NCBI RefSeq assembly: GCF_000430545.1
Contig: NZ_AUMF01000008.1
Coordinates: 62,001-126,000, forward strand
Source: Tenacibaculum ovolyticum DSM 18103
Lineage (GTDB): Bacteria > Bacteroidota > Bacteroidia > Flavobacteriales > Flavobacteriaceae
DNA: 64,000 nucleotides
Direction: 5' to 3'
Shown: positions 36,422-46,118 of the stretch, piece by piece
Position numbering within the stretch: position 1 is the stretch's first letter
Layout of the letters: every line of letters starts with the position of its first letter
Notes under the pieces: generated by a model
Databases searched by the model: none
Told to the model about the DNA's origin: nothing
What the model saw: only the letters and a program-made list of their open reading frames with translations
Made by a program: the position numbers and the translations under genes

Positions 36422-36540
36422 GACAATAGTTTTATTAGTTAGTTATTGTCAAAATTAAGTACCAAAAGCACCTTTTTTAATACCCATATATAGGTAATTA
36501 AGTTTCTTAATCTCAGGATTCAATCCTACATAAAAAACAA

Positions 36541-36560
36541 TAAAAAAGCTTAATAGCTTT
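36541..36560 (-). terminator. Terminator at the end of the injection-system operon
   Basis: On the minus strand AAAGCT-ATTA-AGCTTT followed by a T-run, 19-38 bases after the stop of the last operon gene. A short stem, but it is correctly placed and the only terminator-like hairpin I see on this strand between 36.5 and 64 kb. Confidence 0.6.
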
Positions 36561-36578
36561 ATAAAACACAGCTATCTT

Positions 36579-37403
36579 CTATGAATTTAAAACAGTATTA
36601 ATTACAGTGTCTAAATCATGCTTATCAGAAAAACTACCTAACCATAATGTTGTTTCATTATGATCTAAAAAAGTATTAAGTGCTTCTCTAACTACAATTC
36701 GGTTTTGCTGCGGCAAATCTTCAATAACTTCAGTTAAATTATTTAAAAGATGTGTAGGCGTTCTTTTTTCTTCACAAAGCTTAAATGCGATTTTACCCGT
36801 TATATCTAAAAATTTTATATAATTGACCCTCGTGGTTATTGGTGTATTGATTCCTAGCTTATTAAAAACCTCTTTTACAACGCCTGCTGTTTGCCTCCCC
36901 CAAATTCCATCTACTAAAATTTCTTCTTTATAAATATGTTTTAAAACTAATTGCACATAAAGTGTTTCTGATTTTGAGCTTTCATTATAATCAACAGGTA
37001 CACTTGTATCTACGTGCCAGTGGTCTTTGTGATTTGGGTAATGGTAGTTTAATACAATTCCGAAATGTTTTCTTAAAAAAGATTCTATCCCTAAATACAA
37101 TTCTTTTTGGTGTACAAAATTCATGGTAATTAAGGTTTCCTCCTTCCAAAAAACAGCATCTAAATCAAATGCTTTTCCATGACTATGTTGCCCTGGTTTA
37201 TTAACAAATATTCCTGCTGTTGTTATTACTTCTGGTATTCCTAATGGGCAATGTTCAAAAACTTCTTGTAAAGCTTTTTCAAGTGTTATTAAGAAGGCTT
37301 CATCAACTAAAAAATTACGTTGTTCTCCTCTTGTACCATAAGGATGGTTTGTTAATCTTGCATAATGTAAAGGAATTCCGTTAATGTTATTTATCGATTT
37401 CAT
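36579..37403 (-). CDS. M15/extensin-type zinc peptidase with peptidoglycan-binding domain
   Basis: A 274-residue protein without signal peptide. Residues ~20-140 carry the zinc-peptidase motif of the M15/VanY/extensin-like group: H73-x-x-G76-x-A78-x-D80 in GQHSHGKAFD and HKDHWHVD with H128 and H130. Residues ~155-190 look like a PG_binding_1 repeat (VDGIWGRQTAGVVKEVFNKLGI starts near 164). The C-terminal ~80 residues are unassigned. It follows the AAA+ ATPase gene by 5 bases and is the last gene of the operon. The predicted activity is cleavage of peptide stems in peptidoglycan; in this setting it may open a producer or target wall, or help assembly. The role is inference. Confidence 0.75.
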   Translation of the reverse strand: MKSINNINGIPLHYARLTNHPYGTRGEQRNFLVDEAFLITLEKALQEVFEHCPLGIPEVITTAGIFVNKPGQHSHGKAFDLDAVFWKEETLITMNFVHQKELYLGIESFLRKHFGIVLNYHYPNHKDHWHVDTSVPVDYNESSKSETLYVQLVLKHIYKEEILVDGIWGRQTAGVVKEVFNKLGINTPITTRVNYIKFLDITGKIAFKLCEEKRTPTHLLNNLTEVIEDLPQQNRIVVREALNTFLDHNETTLWLGSFSDKHDLDTVINTVLNS

Positions 37404-37408
37404 AATTG

Positions 37409-38749
37409 CTATATGTTTATATTAATGGTTTTTCCTTCTTTACTATACTCTCGCTTTATACCTTCTAAAAGATATTGCCTTTGTATTTCTTCTTTATGGT
37501 TAGCTATTGTTTTTAAACAAGCATACTGAATAACATTTACAATATTTGCTCCTGTAATACTGTATTTTTTAGCAAGTTCTTCAGTGGTTATAGATGACTC
37601 TAGTTCAATATTTATTGGTAAGTTTTTCTTCCACAATAAAATTCTTTCTTCATATCCTGGCGCCTCAAATTCTATAATATTATGGAATCGTCTTGTAAAG
37701 GCTGAATCTATATTGTTTCTAAAATTTGATGCTAATATTATTAATCCTGGATGTGCTTCTATTCGCTGTAGTAAGTAAGATACTTCTTGATTTGCATATT
37801 TATCATGTGCATCTCTAACACTTGTACGTTTTCCAAAAATAGCATCTGCTTCATCGAAAAAAAGAATCCAATTTTGATTTATCGATTTATCAAATAATTT
37901 AGATAAGTTTTTTTCTGTTTCACCAATAAATTTTGATACAACCATTGATAAATCTACTCGATATACATCTTTACCCGTATATTTCCCTAACAAACCAGCA
38001 GTTAATGTTTTTCCTGTTCCTGGCAATCCACAGAATAACACACGGTAACCTGGTTTTATTTTAGATTTCATACCCCAATCATTCATTAATGTCTCTTTAT
38101 ATGTCAGCCAATTCTCTATTTCTTTAACATCATCTAACGTTTTTGTATTTAATACCAAATCTTCCCATTCTAAATCAGTTGAAATTAAACTTGCAGGGAA
38201 ATCTTGACTCATTTGTGGTTTTAACTCTTTTCCTGTTAAAAATAAATGAATATATTCTTCTGCTAGAATAAGTTTACCACTCATAAAAGGTTCACCTTTT
38301 GGTACGCTTTCCAATTCTATTATTTTTTCTTTAAACAAAAAGCTTTCATTTAACAAAAACCTAAAATACCTTTCCCTTTCTTCAAGTACATTTCCTGATA
38401 AAATATAAAGAGCTGTTTCACCTGTAGGCAAAACACCTCTATGATTCTTTCCTTTAACCCCTCCAAATTCAATAAAATCTCCCCCCTCAGGTAATAAATC
38501 TGTAATTACATCCTCAATAAACCCTGGCAATATATGTGGTATTAATGCTAGCAACAGAATAATTACTTCTTCTCCCAACAAATCTTTTTCTATTATAAAT
38601 TTGGTAAGTACTGTATTCTCTCCTTTTATTGAAAAATTAAATTTTAATTCAGTTAGCATGCCCTTTTCATAAGCTATCCTATTTTTTAGCGCCTCTTCTA
38701 GTATACTAAAAACACCAACTCCTGTTCTTATTTTTTGATCTTTTACCAT
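37409..38749 (-). CDS. AAA+ ATPase of the contractile injection system (Afp15/Pvc15-like)
   Basis: A 446-residue AAA+ protein. The N-terminal ~200 residues are specific to this family; the ATPase core follows with Walker A GLPGTGKT at 241-248, Walker B ILFFDEADAIFG with D299-E300, sensor-1 asparagine in LASN near 333 and the arginine finger region AFTRRFHNIIEF near 345. It is the counterpart of Afp15 of AFP and Pvc15 of PVC, an ATPase encoded at the end of these operons and needed for cargo loading or assembly. It follows the large effector gene by 6 bases. Confidence 0.9.
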   Translation of the reverse strand: MVKDQKIRTGVGVFSILEEALKNRIAYEKGMLTELKFNFSIKGENTVLTKFIIEKDLLGEEVIILLLALIPHILPGFIEDVITDLLPEGGDFIEFGGVKGKNHRGVLPTGETALYILSGNVLEERERYFRFLLNESFLFKEKIIELESVPKGEPFMSGKLILAEEYIHLFLTGKELKPQMSQDFPASLISTDLEWEDLVLNTKTLDDVKEIENWLTYKETLMNDWGMKSKIKPGYRVLFCGLPGTGKTLTAGLLGKYTGKDVYRVDLSMVVSKFIGETEKNLSKLFDKSINQNWILFFDEADAIFGKRTSVRDAHDKYANQEVSYLLQRIEAHPGLIILASNFRNNIDSAFTRRFHNIIEFEAPGYEERILLWKKNLPINIELESSITTEELAKKYSITGANIVNVIQYACLKTIANHKEEIQRQYLLEGIKREYSKEGKTININI

Positions 38750-38755
38750 CTATTA

Positions 38756-41700
38756 TTATTTCCCTTTTAATGCTTTTAGTTTTTTGATTACTTTGTTTTT
38801 ATCAAATGCTGTATTTTTATTAATAACTTTCTCATAACCTTTATCTACACCTATTGTTAATGTTTGATTGATTAACCCTGCTTCTTCTTCAACTGTTGAT
38901 TCTCTCTTAGTGTTGTTATAATCAGTACCATTATCATTTTCTTTTAGATTTGACAATCCTAATACATTTTTATTTACTGGTGTCTTTTTTTCTAATCCTT
39001 TTGTTTCATATACCACCTTCTCAAAACGTGCAGGTATTTCTTTCATGTCTTTAGTTATTTCTGTTTGAAGTGTTCTTACCATCTCATCTTCTGCCTTTGC
39101 TTTTATCTCTTTTACCCCTCCACTTTTTACCTTTACGTTATTATTATCTTTTTTAAATTCTTTTTCTAACAGATTCGTTAAAATATTCTTTTTTATTTTC
39201 TCATCTCTTAAAGTTGCTGAGACTGTTATATTAAATGGTAAATCATCATTTCTATTTTTATTTCTTTGTTTATAATAAGCCGCTACTTTATCTTCTACAC
39301 CTTTCATATCTCTTGTGTTATATTCTGGAGATGATTCGTTAATATTTGCCGCATAGTTTTTTCCTGCTCCTCCTAGTTGATCAGCTAATATATGTGCATT
39401 ATGAAATCCATTTTTACCACTATCCCAAACTCCTCTTCCTTTTACAGAGTCATGCTTTACTTTTAAAGAACTTCCTTTTACTGTTCTTACTTCTTCATTG
39501 TAAAACTTACTAGCCAGTTCGTCATACTTTACATCTATTTCAAATTCGGGACCTGAGTTCCCTTGTGAATCTGCTGTTTTATATAAAATTTTATAAACCC
39601 CCTCTCCCAACTCTTGAAAAACCATCTCTTTTGGGTTAAAGTTATTATGTGTATCTTTTTGCACTAATTTGGCTACCTCATCTTTTAAATTCTCTTCTTT
39701 CCCTTTAAAATATCTTGTTTGAGCCACCTTTGCTAATAAACTCGCTTTTGTTTTGATATCTCTTATTACTATATCTATTTCTTTTTGTACTTCTGGGCTT
39801 TTTAATGTTTTTCCTTTAAACTTTTCATTTTGATGTACTTTTAATAGTTTCCAAATAACAGATCTTAAATACTTTGTATAATCATTTGTTTTAGCATCTA
39901 ATTCTTTAGACATTAGATTTTTTTCATTCAATTTACTCACCGCTCCTGTTGATAGATTTTCATTTCCATACGACCGTATTCTTTTTCTCCCATCCTTTAT
40001 TTTTTTATCCTTTTCTAATATTGAGTCTAAACTTTTCTGTTGCTTTTTTATTATTTTAGAATGTGCCTTACTTTTAAAGTCTTCTTTTACTTGGTCATGT
40101 ATTTTTTTTGTTGAATCTCCATCTCCTGGTGATTGTACGCTACCTCTAGAAGTGTTAGGAGCTATTTTTATATTAATATCAACATCATTATCTTTCTGAT
40201 CTTTTGTCAATTCATTAAACTTAATGTCTAAATTAATCCCTTTCTTTAATTGAGGTTGATACTTGTTTTCTAATGTTTTTGCTTCTTTTTTCTTCCTCGC
40301 ATGAAACTTATCAAAAGGTTCACCCTTATTTGCTTTTGTTCCTAATTTTTTCTCTATCCTTACAATAATTTTCTTATGCTTCGCCTTATCCTTAGTTGTG
40401 AGTATGTCTGGCTTTTGGTTTTTATTATCTTCTTTAATTTTCTTAGCTTGCCCTTTTTTAGGCTTATTCTTTCCTAAAATTTTATTGAATTTCTTCTTCG
40501 CTTTCTTAATCATTTTTGTAACCGCACGGTCGATACGTTTACGCACTTTTTCAACTATTTTCTGTACTTTTTTTACAAGTCCGCCTAAGCCTATTAGTTT
40601 AGCAAAAAGACTTATAACAAGTGGTAATAGCATTGCTAGCCCTTTTTCTATTGCCTTTGCAACCCCTGCTACATTACCACTGGCTAACGATTTAATCGCT
40701 TTAATTAAAGAAGGTATTAGCATGATTGCTGATTCTACAAAAAACACAATAAGATCTTTAATAGCCATAATGGCTTTTATAAACCCTGCTCCTGGAATTA
40801 ACAAACTTAACAACCATTTTATACCAGCCTCTATTACCTGTGTAATTAGCATGCTCTTTATAGATTCTATAATGGTTTCTTTAAGGTCTGTAAACTGCTC
40901 TTTGATATGCTCCCAGATTCCAGAAACTCCTTTTTCTCTAATAATCTGAAACATTTCAAAGCCTTTTTCCATAGCAGTAACCATTGGTTCTCCCATTAGT
41001 AATACTGATTTTTCACGCACAAAATCCCAAGACAGTCCAAGTACTTGCATTACTAAACTAAAAATCCCCTTAAGACTAAATAAATTATCTGGAATAGTAA
41101 TTCCTACTGGTCCCATCGCTCCTGTTAACCACGTTACAAAACCACCTAACATATGTTTTTGAATATTAGCCATAAACATATCAATTCCTTTTCCTACTCC
41201 TTCAAATAATGTAGCAACAAAACCTATAGGATCTTTAATAATAACATCCATAGCATTTTGTATTTCTGCTAATAAATTTGCTATTAAATCTCTAAGTTTT
41301 TTAATAGTTTCTATAACGCCCTTTAATGCATTTAAAGCTCCACCAATCCAACCTGCACTTACACTCTCTTTTATTTCATCAAACTTTGCTTGTAATGAAT
41401 CTATATTTTCTTTGTATGACTGCGCCAAATCTGAAGCCAATTCATCTTGTTTTTCATAAACAGTATTTTCTAAATCGGCATATTGATCATTAAAATCATT
41501 AAATGCTTCTTCCCCTAATTTCTTTTGAGAGGCATCTAAATTATCAAACTTTTCTTTTGATTTCTTTTTCCCTACATCAATTGTATCTAAAGCTCCATTT
41601 AATCCATCAGCAATAATAATTGATATCGCATCTAAAACTGAATTCATCTTGGCTACAAAATTGCCTTTTTCTATTATGAAAAGTTTGTCTATTGCTTCTG

Positions 41701-43195
41701 TATCTTCTCCAAAAATCCAATCATCAATAACCGTCCAACCATAAATTTGTCCTAAACCATCTTCTACATTTTTCTCAAAAGTTATTTGTGCACTTTCTGC
41801 TTCTTCACTAAATTTTTTATCTACATCTTCAGATAGTTTTTCTAAACTCTCTGTTACCGTTTTTTTGGTTTCTTCATAAATCTCTTGAAACTCCGCAAAA
41901 ATCTTTTCTTGTGCTGTTTTATCGCTCGTTTTATTCGTAGTTTGACTCGCTAAAACATTATTTTCTGACAACTGCTTTGCGCCTTGCATTTGATCTAAAC
42001 CTTCTCTACTTGAAGTTGCGGCTTTATTTTGAGCAGTACCTAGTTGAGCTTCCTCTTTTTTACGATAAGTTACTGGTGCTAATTTTGCTTCTACTTGTGC
42101 TTGATTTTTTTGTTCTAAAGCACCTGTAAATTTTGGTTCGTTCGATTTTGCCAATTGTTCATCAGTCACATTATTTTCTGACATTTCATTGTCTAACGAC
42201 TGACTTTCTTTTTCCATTGAAATTTCCTGGCTCGTTTTAGACTTTGGACTTATCGCTTTAGCATTCAATGGTTTTGGAGCAATTCCAGGGTTAGTAACTG
42301 GTAAAGCTTTTACTTCTAAAATTGGTGCTCCAGTTACTGGTGCAGGTTTATCTGCTTCATTTTTCATTGGCCCCGCTAACTTATCACTTTCTGAAGTTAC
42401 TTGACCTGAAATATTTTCTTTGATCCTCTCTATAGGCTTCTCTTCTTTAAACTTTTCTGCTTCTTCTGAGTTTTTAGGTAATTTTTTTTCTAAATCATCT
42501 AGATTATTTTTTAATAATTCTTTAAATGATTCAGGAGTAAAAGGTGCTCTCTTTTTTTCTTGTTCTGAAGTTGCAGATAGTGAATCTGCATGTGCTTTTT
42601 GATCGTTTTTTACAGACTGTACTTCTACTCCTAGGCGACCAGCTTCTTTTTGTTCACCTACTTTAGTAGCTGGTTCTGGGTGTTTAGATTTTTCTTCTTT
42701 TACTTTTTCGGTTACTTTTATTTGTTTTTTAAAAGCAGGATCATCTTCTGGTTTTATAGGTGCTTTAGGAATTTTATTTTTAACAATATCTCCTTCCTTT
42801 TTTATGTCCTTTTCTTTATCACTTCTTTCTTTTACCTCTTTTTTACTTTTTATAGTCTGACTATCATAATTAGAACCTTTTACCGGTTTTGTAGTACTAG
42901 AAACAACTTCTTTTACACCTGCTACATTTAATGTTTTTAATCCAACATCCTTTGAAGTTTTTTTACTTTCACTTAATTTATTAACTCCTTCATTTGTCTC
43001 TTTATTCTCCTTATCAACTTCACTAGAATGTGTATTTAATTTGTTTACAGCCTGCTCTTTTTTGGGGGTAGATTTTACAGTTCCTTTTTTGTTTTCAGGT
43101 TTTACCACCTTCATTTTTGGCTTAATGAATGGTGATTCTCCTTTATTTTTTAAAGAAGTAGAAGGCTGTGTCTTATTCTTTTTTGCTGTAAACAT
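38756..43195 (-). CDS. Very large putative injected effector with His-Me-finger nuclease motif
   Basis: A 1479-residue protein with three zones. Residues 1-~430 are low-complexity and charged (repeats of KEKDIKKEGD and EKVKEEKSKHPE types), likely disordered. Residues ~430-780 are long helices; ~780-880 contain strongly hydrophobic segments (LITQVIEAGIKWLLSLLIPG, ESAIMLIPSLIKAIKSL, LAMLLPLVISLFAKLIG) followed by a basic IVEKVRKRIDRAVTKMIKKAKKK stretch, a block I recall from other DUF4157-associated eCIS cargo. Near 1265-1290 lies H1265-N-A-H1268-I-L-A-D-Q-L-G-G-A-G with downstream asparagines and an MKGVEDKVAAY helix, the pattern of DNA/RNA non-specific endonucleases (His-Me finger). It sits between the DUF4157 gene and the ATPase. 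Confidence 0.7.
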   Translation of the reverse strand: MFTAKKNKTQPSTSLKNKGESPFIKPKMKVVKPENKKGTVKSTPKKEQAVNKLNTHSSEVDKENKETNEGVNKLSESKKTSKDVGLKTLNVAGVKEVVSSTTKPVKGSNYDSQTIKSKKEVKERSDKEKDIKKEGDIVKNKIPKAPIKPEDDPAFKKQIKVTEKVKEEKSKHPEPATKVGEQKEAGRLGVEVQSVKNDQKAHADSLSATSEQEKKRAPFTPESFKELLKNNLDDLEKKLPKNSEEAEKFKEEKPIERIKENISGQVTSESDKLAGPMKNEADKPAPVTGAPILEVKALPVTNPGIAPKPLNAKAISPKSKTSQEISMEKESQSLDNEMSENNVTDEQLAKSNEPKFTGALEQKNQAQVEAKLAPVTYRKKEEAQLGTAQNKAATSSREGLDQMQGAKQLSENNVLASQTTNKTSDKTAQEKIFAEFQEIYEETKKTVTESLEKLSEDVDKKFSEEAESAQITFEKNVEDGLGQIYGWTVIDDWIFGEDTEAIDKLFIIEKGNFVAKMNSVLDAISIIIADGLNGALDTIDVGKKKSKEKFDNLDASQKKLGEEAFNDFNDQYADLENTVYEKQDELASDLAQSYKENIDSLQAKFDEIKESVSAGWIGGALNALKGVIETIKKLRDLIANLLAEIQNAMDVIIKDPIGFVATLFEGVGKGIDMFMANIQKHMLGGFVTWLTGAMGPVGITIPDNLFSLKGIFSLVMQVLGLSWDFVREKSVLLMGEPMVTAMEKGFEMFQIIREKGVSGIWEHIKEQFTDLKETIIESIKSMLITQVIEAGIKWLLSLLIPGAGFIKAIMAIKDLIVFFVESAIMLIPSLIKAIKSLASGNVAGVAKAIEKGLAMLLPLVISLFAKLIGLGGLVKKVQKIVEKVRKRIDRAVTKMIKKAKKKFNKILGKNKPKKGQAKKIKEDNKNQKPDILTTKDKAKHKKIIVRIEKKLGTKANKGEPFDKFHARKKKEAKTLENKYQPQLKKGINLDIKFNELTKDQKDNDVDINIKIAPNTSRGSVQSPGDGDSTKKIHDQVKEDFKSKAHSKIIKKQQKSLDSILEKDKKIKDGRKRIRSYGNENLSTGAVSKLNEKNLMSKELDAKTNDYTKYLRSVIWKLLKVHQNEKFKGKTLKSPEVQKEIDIVIRDIKTKASLLAKVAQTRYFKGKEENLKDEVAKLVQKDTHNNFNPKEMVFQELGEGVYKILYKTADSQGNSGPEFEIDVKYDELASKFYNEEVRTVKGSSLKVKHDSVKGRGVWDSGKNGFHNAHILADQLGGAGKNYAANINESSPEYNTRDMKGVEDKVAAYYKQRNKNRNDDLPFNITVSATLRDEKIKKNILTNLLEKEFKKDNNNVKVKSGGVKEIKAKAEDEMVRTLQTEITKDMKEIPARFEKVVYETKGLEKKTPVNKNVLGLSNLKENDNGTDYNNTKRESTVEEEAGLINQTLTIGVDKGYEKVINKNTAFDKNKVIKKLKALKGK

Positions 43196-43199
43196 AAAT

Positions 43200-43874
43200 T
43201 TATACTTTTTTCATCTTTTTTTGTTGAATAATATGCGTTAACTCATGCGCTAATAAATGCTTTCCTTTATTAGAATTAGGATTGTACTTCCCTTTATTAA
43301 AATAAATATCGTTTCCATTTGTGAATGCCTGCGCTCCTATTTCTTGACTCATTTGAGTTGCTCCCAAATCATTATGTATTTTTACATTATTAAAATCTAC
43401 ACCAAAACTTGATTCCATTTCTTTTAACGTTTGAGCATCCATTTTTTGCCCTCCACTCCCTTTTCTTAATTTACCTTCAAAAGAAGGTTGTGATTTAGTC
43501 GTTGTTTTTGATTTCGTTTGTATTTCTTCCTCTTCTTTTTCCTGAATAGCTTCCTCTTCCTTAGCTTGAACAGCCTTTTCTTCTTCCTCCTTTTTTTGAA
43601 CAGGTTGCTCTTCTTCTGAATTTTCCTTTTTTTGAATGAATGGTGTTATTTCAGAAGCTAACGGTTTTTGCTGTACCTCATCTTCTCCTTTTTTTCTTTG
43701 TAATAAACCTCCTTCATTTTTTTTACTAACCACTTTATCGGCCATTTTATCGGCTTCTACCTCGTGTTTATCTCCAGAACTTCCCATTTTCAACTTTGCT
43801 TGAATACTTGGTTTAAAAAAAGGAGTTTCTTTTTTTACGATTTGTGACTGTAGTCTTCTTGTTCTTCGCTTCAT
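43200..43874 (-). CDS. DUF4157 (eCIS core) protein
   Basis: A 224-residue protein. The C-terminal ~80 residues are the DUF4157 domain: MESSFGVDFNNVKIHNDLG, FTNGNDIYFNKGKYNPNSNKGKHLLAHELTHIIQQ with the metalloprotease-like HELTH. The N-terminal ~140 residues are low complexity with short repeats around QxKEEEE (VQKKEEEE, VQAKEEEA, IQEKEEEE, IQTKS). DUF4157 is the most frequent marker of eCIS-associated cargo. A small stand-alone DUF4157 protein before a large effector may be a loading or maturation factor or itself injected; the sequence does not decide. It lies 4 bases upstream of the effector gene. Confidence 0.88.
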   Translation of the reverse strand: MKRRTRRLQSQIVKKETPFFKPSIQAKLKMGSSGDKHEVEADKMADKVVSKKNEGGLLQRKKGEDEVQQKPLASEITPFIQKKENSEEEQPVQKKEEEEKAVQAKEEEAIQEKEEEEIQTKSKTTTKSQPSFEGKLRKGSGGQKMDAQTLKEMESSFGVDFNNVKIHNDLGATQMSQEIGAQAFTNGNDIYFNKGKYNPNSNKGKHLLAHELTHIIQQKKMKKV

Positions 43875-43892
43875 TGTTTCCGTTTGTAAAGC

Positions 43893-46118
43893 TTACCAGT
43901 TTGTAAAAATTAGTATATCCATCCACGGCAGTTTACACATACTGTAATTCCATGGCAACTTATCTAACAGTATATCTTGCGCTTTTCTTTCTATAGTAAT
44001 ACTAGGATTATCTTTGGTTAAATCTAATTTCCCTGCCCTTTGTATAAATTCATTTCTAATAAGATCTGGAGATGATTTTTTAAGTACTTCCCAGTTTTGG
44101 GTTACTGCTTTTAATAATTCTTCTGCCTTTTCTTTTAGTTCTGCTGATAGTGTAATATTTCTAGGAATTGAATGATTTATAGGAACATTACATAAAAACT
44201 TCTCAAAAACTAAATTACTTTCAACTTGCTTTTCTCTTTTTGTTGCGACATAGTGTAATAAGTGAACTGCTTGAATTGGTTTTATTATTTTATTTTCTTC
44301 GTTTAGGAAATTACACGAATTAAAAAACTGTTTTAAAAATGGATGAATTAAAATTAGTCCAGCATTATCAACAAAATATGAGGTGTTTTGATTTACAACA
44401 CCTGTTTTATTTTTCGTTATTTGACTATTTAATTCATTAAATGATTCTTTAATATTTATTCTGTTGTCAACTATTAACTCTCTTTCTTTATTGTTTTTTA
44501 AGAACCTGTTTTCATCTAATCCTTTTGTTCTTTTAGCTATATTTTTAAGAGAAATATTATCTTTACTTATTTCGTTTTCTCTTTCTAAAACCTCCTTATC
44601 ACTTTTTTCTGAGTGAATTTTAACATCTTTAGCTACTACATAAGGTTCATTATCTTCACTTTTTTCATTTGTAAATTTATTACCTAACTCTTCTTTGTTC
44701 GTTTTAATAATTTGATTTTGAAAGACGTTTTCTTTACTTAGCTTATCTGCTCTTGGATTTAATTTTTTATTATTCGTTTCTTCTGTCTTTTTTTCTTTCG
44801 TTATTCTTAACTCTTCTTTTTCAATAGAAGCTTCCTTACTTTCGCTATCTGTTAGTTTATTTTCAGTTTCTTTTTCTAATTCTTGCTTAACTAAATCATG
44901 AACTTCTTTTTCTTCCCTAATGTTATTCTTTACATCCTCAAGTTCTTCAGTAGTTAATATTTTTTCATTTGCTTTTTGAGACTCCTTTCGTTCTAAGCTT
45001 CTTTGAGCTGTTTTTAGCGCTAAATATTCTTGCTTTTTAGAGAAATTATCTTCCTGTTCTTTAATTGAATCCTGTTTATTCTTTTTCAAAAAAACTTCTT
45101 TCTCTTCCGTTATATTTTTTGGAATATTTATGTCTTTTCCTTTTTGAAAAATATTTTTTTCACCCGCCTTTTCTCTTAATTTATTTTTGCTCGAACTAAC
45201 AAAAATTCTTTTTTCGTTTTCTACTTTTTCTTTTAATTCAGGCAATGCTTCATAAAAAAGTTCTAGAATATATTCTAGCTTACTTTCTTCTTTATAATTT
45301 TGAACACTTACACTAATTTTTTCTTGTAATTGCGTATACTCTTCTTTAAACTTAGTATTCTCTTTATTTAATTTATTTTTAGCTGTTAGTTGAATACTCT
45401 TTTTTTTAATAGTAGTAATTACCTTAAAAAAATCTTTTACCAACACTCCTTTAATAACATAAAGCCATATATTTTTTCTTTTTTCTTCTGATTGTATTTT
45501 AGTATTAGAAATAATTGATAGAATTTCTTTCAACCCTTTGGGTTTGTTTAAAATCCCTAAAAACAATAGCTGAAGTTCATCATCAAAAAATTGATTTATT
45601 AATCGTTGTTTTATCTTATTTTTTCGAATAGCTTTTAAAAACTGCGTCTCAAAGTTTTCATTTTCGGTAATTTCAAATAGTGTTTTTCTAGAAAAAACAG
45701 CTTTCTCTTCCATATTACTCCACCAAGGAAGTGTTCCGTTTTCTAAAAAATAAAAAAATGTATTTAGGTTAGATTTTGATACAGTTAATGAATTAACTTT
45801 TACATCATGTGCTGTTGGCTTATCTAAAACTATCTTTAATTGCTCTATAATTTGCTGTTTTACTTCTTGTTGTGCTGTTTTAAAATTTAAAACGCTATTG
45901 CTATTCGATAAATTAACTTCTAGTGTTAGTTTTGATATTTGTTGAATAACTTCTTCTGAACTTAATTTTAATGAATTAAAATACTTTTCAAGTTGCGGAA
46001 ATACTTCTTCTTTTAAAAAAGTTTCAATTGAATTTTTATATTCTTCTGCTACTTTTTTACTTTTTGTATTTACCTCAACAAATACTTTATTGATTGTATG
46101 CTCTTCACCTGTTATCAT
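43893..46118 (-). CDS. Contractile injection system tape-measure protein (Afp14-like)
   Basis: A 741-residue protein. The N-terminal block (HTINKVFVEVNTKSKKVAEEYKN, residues ~6-60) and the C-terminal block (VDNAGLILIHPFLKQFFNSCNFL near 585, KAVTQNWEVLKKSSPDLIRNEFIQRAGKL near 670, KLPWNYSMCKLPWMDILIFTNW at the end) match the CIS tape-measure family. The ~350 residues between are a highly charged, Glu/Lys-rich helix-forming stretch, as expected for the part whose length sets the tube length. Its start overlaps the end of the preceding gene by 4 bases (ATGA), so the two are translationally coupled. Confidence 0.88.
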   Translation of the reverse strand: MITGEEHTINKVFVEVNTKSKKVAEEYKNSIETFLKEEVFPQLEKYFNSLKLSSEEVIQQISKLTLEVNLSNSNSVLNFKTAQQEVKQQIIEQLKIVLDKPTAHDVKVNSLTVSKSNLNTFFYFLENGTLPWWSNMEEKAVFSRKTLFEITENENFETQFLKAIRKNKIKQRLINQFFDDELQLLFLGILNKPKGLKEILSIISNTKIQSEEKRKNIWLYVIKGVLVKDFFKVITTIKKKSIQLTAKNKLNKENTKFKEEYTQLQEKISVSVQNYKEESKLEYILELFYEALPELKEKVENEKRIFVSSSKNKLREKAGEKNIFQKGKDINIPKNITEEKEVFLKKNKQDSIKEQEDNFSKKQEYLALKTAQRSLERKESQKANEKILTTEELEDVKNNIREEKEVHDLVKQELEKETENKLTDSESKEASIEKEELRITKEKKTEETNNKKLNPRADKLSKENVFQNQIIKTNKEELGNKFTNEKSEDNEPYVVAKDVKIHSEKSDKEVLERENEISKDNISLKNIAKRTKGLDENRFLKNNKERELIVDNRINIKESFNELNSQITKNKTGVVNQNTSYFVDNAGLILIHPFLKQFFNSCNFLNEENKIIKPIQAVHLLHYVATKREKQVESNLVFEKFLCNVPINHSIPRNITLSAELKEKAEELLKAVTQNWEVLKKSSPDLIRNEFIQRAGKLDLTKDNPSITIERKAQDILLDKLPWNYSMCKLPWMDILIFTNW

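Noticed and set aside
40398..40949. 183-codon open frame on the + strand
   Set aside because: Antisense to the large effector gene; no independent support.
42650..42931. 93-codon phenylalanine-rich + strand frame
   Set aside because: Shadow of the lysine/glutamate-rich coding strand of the effector.
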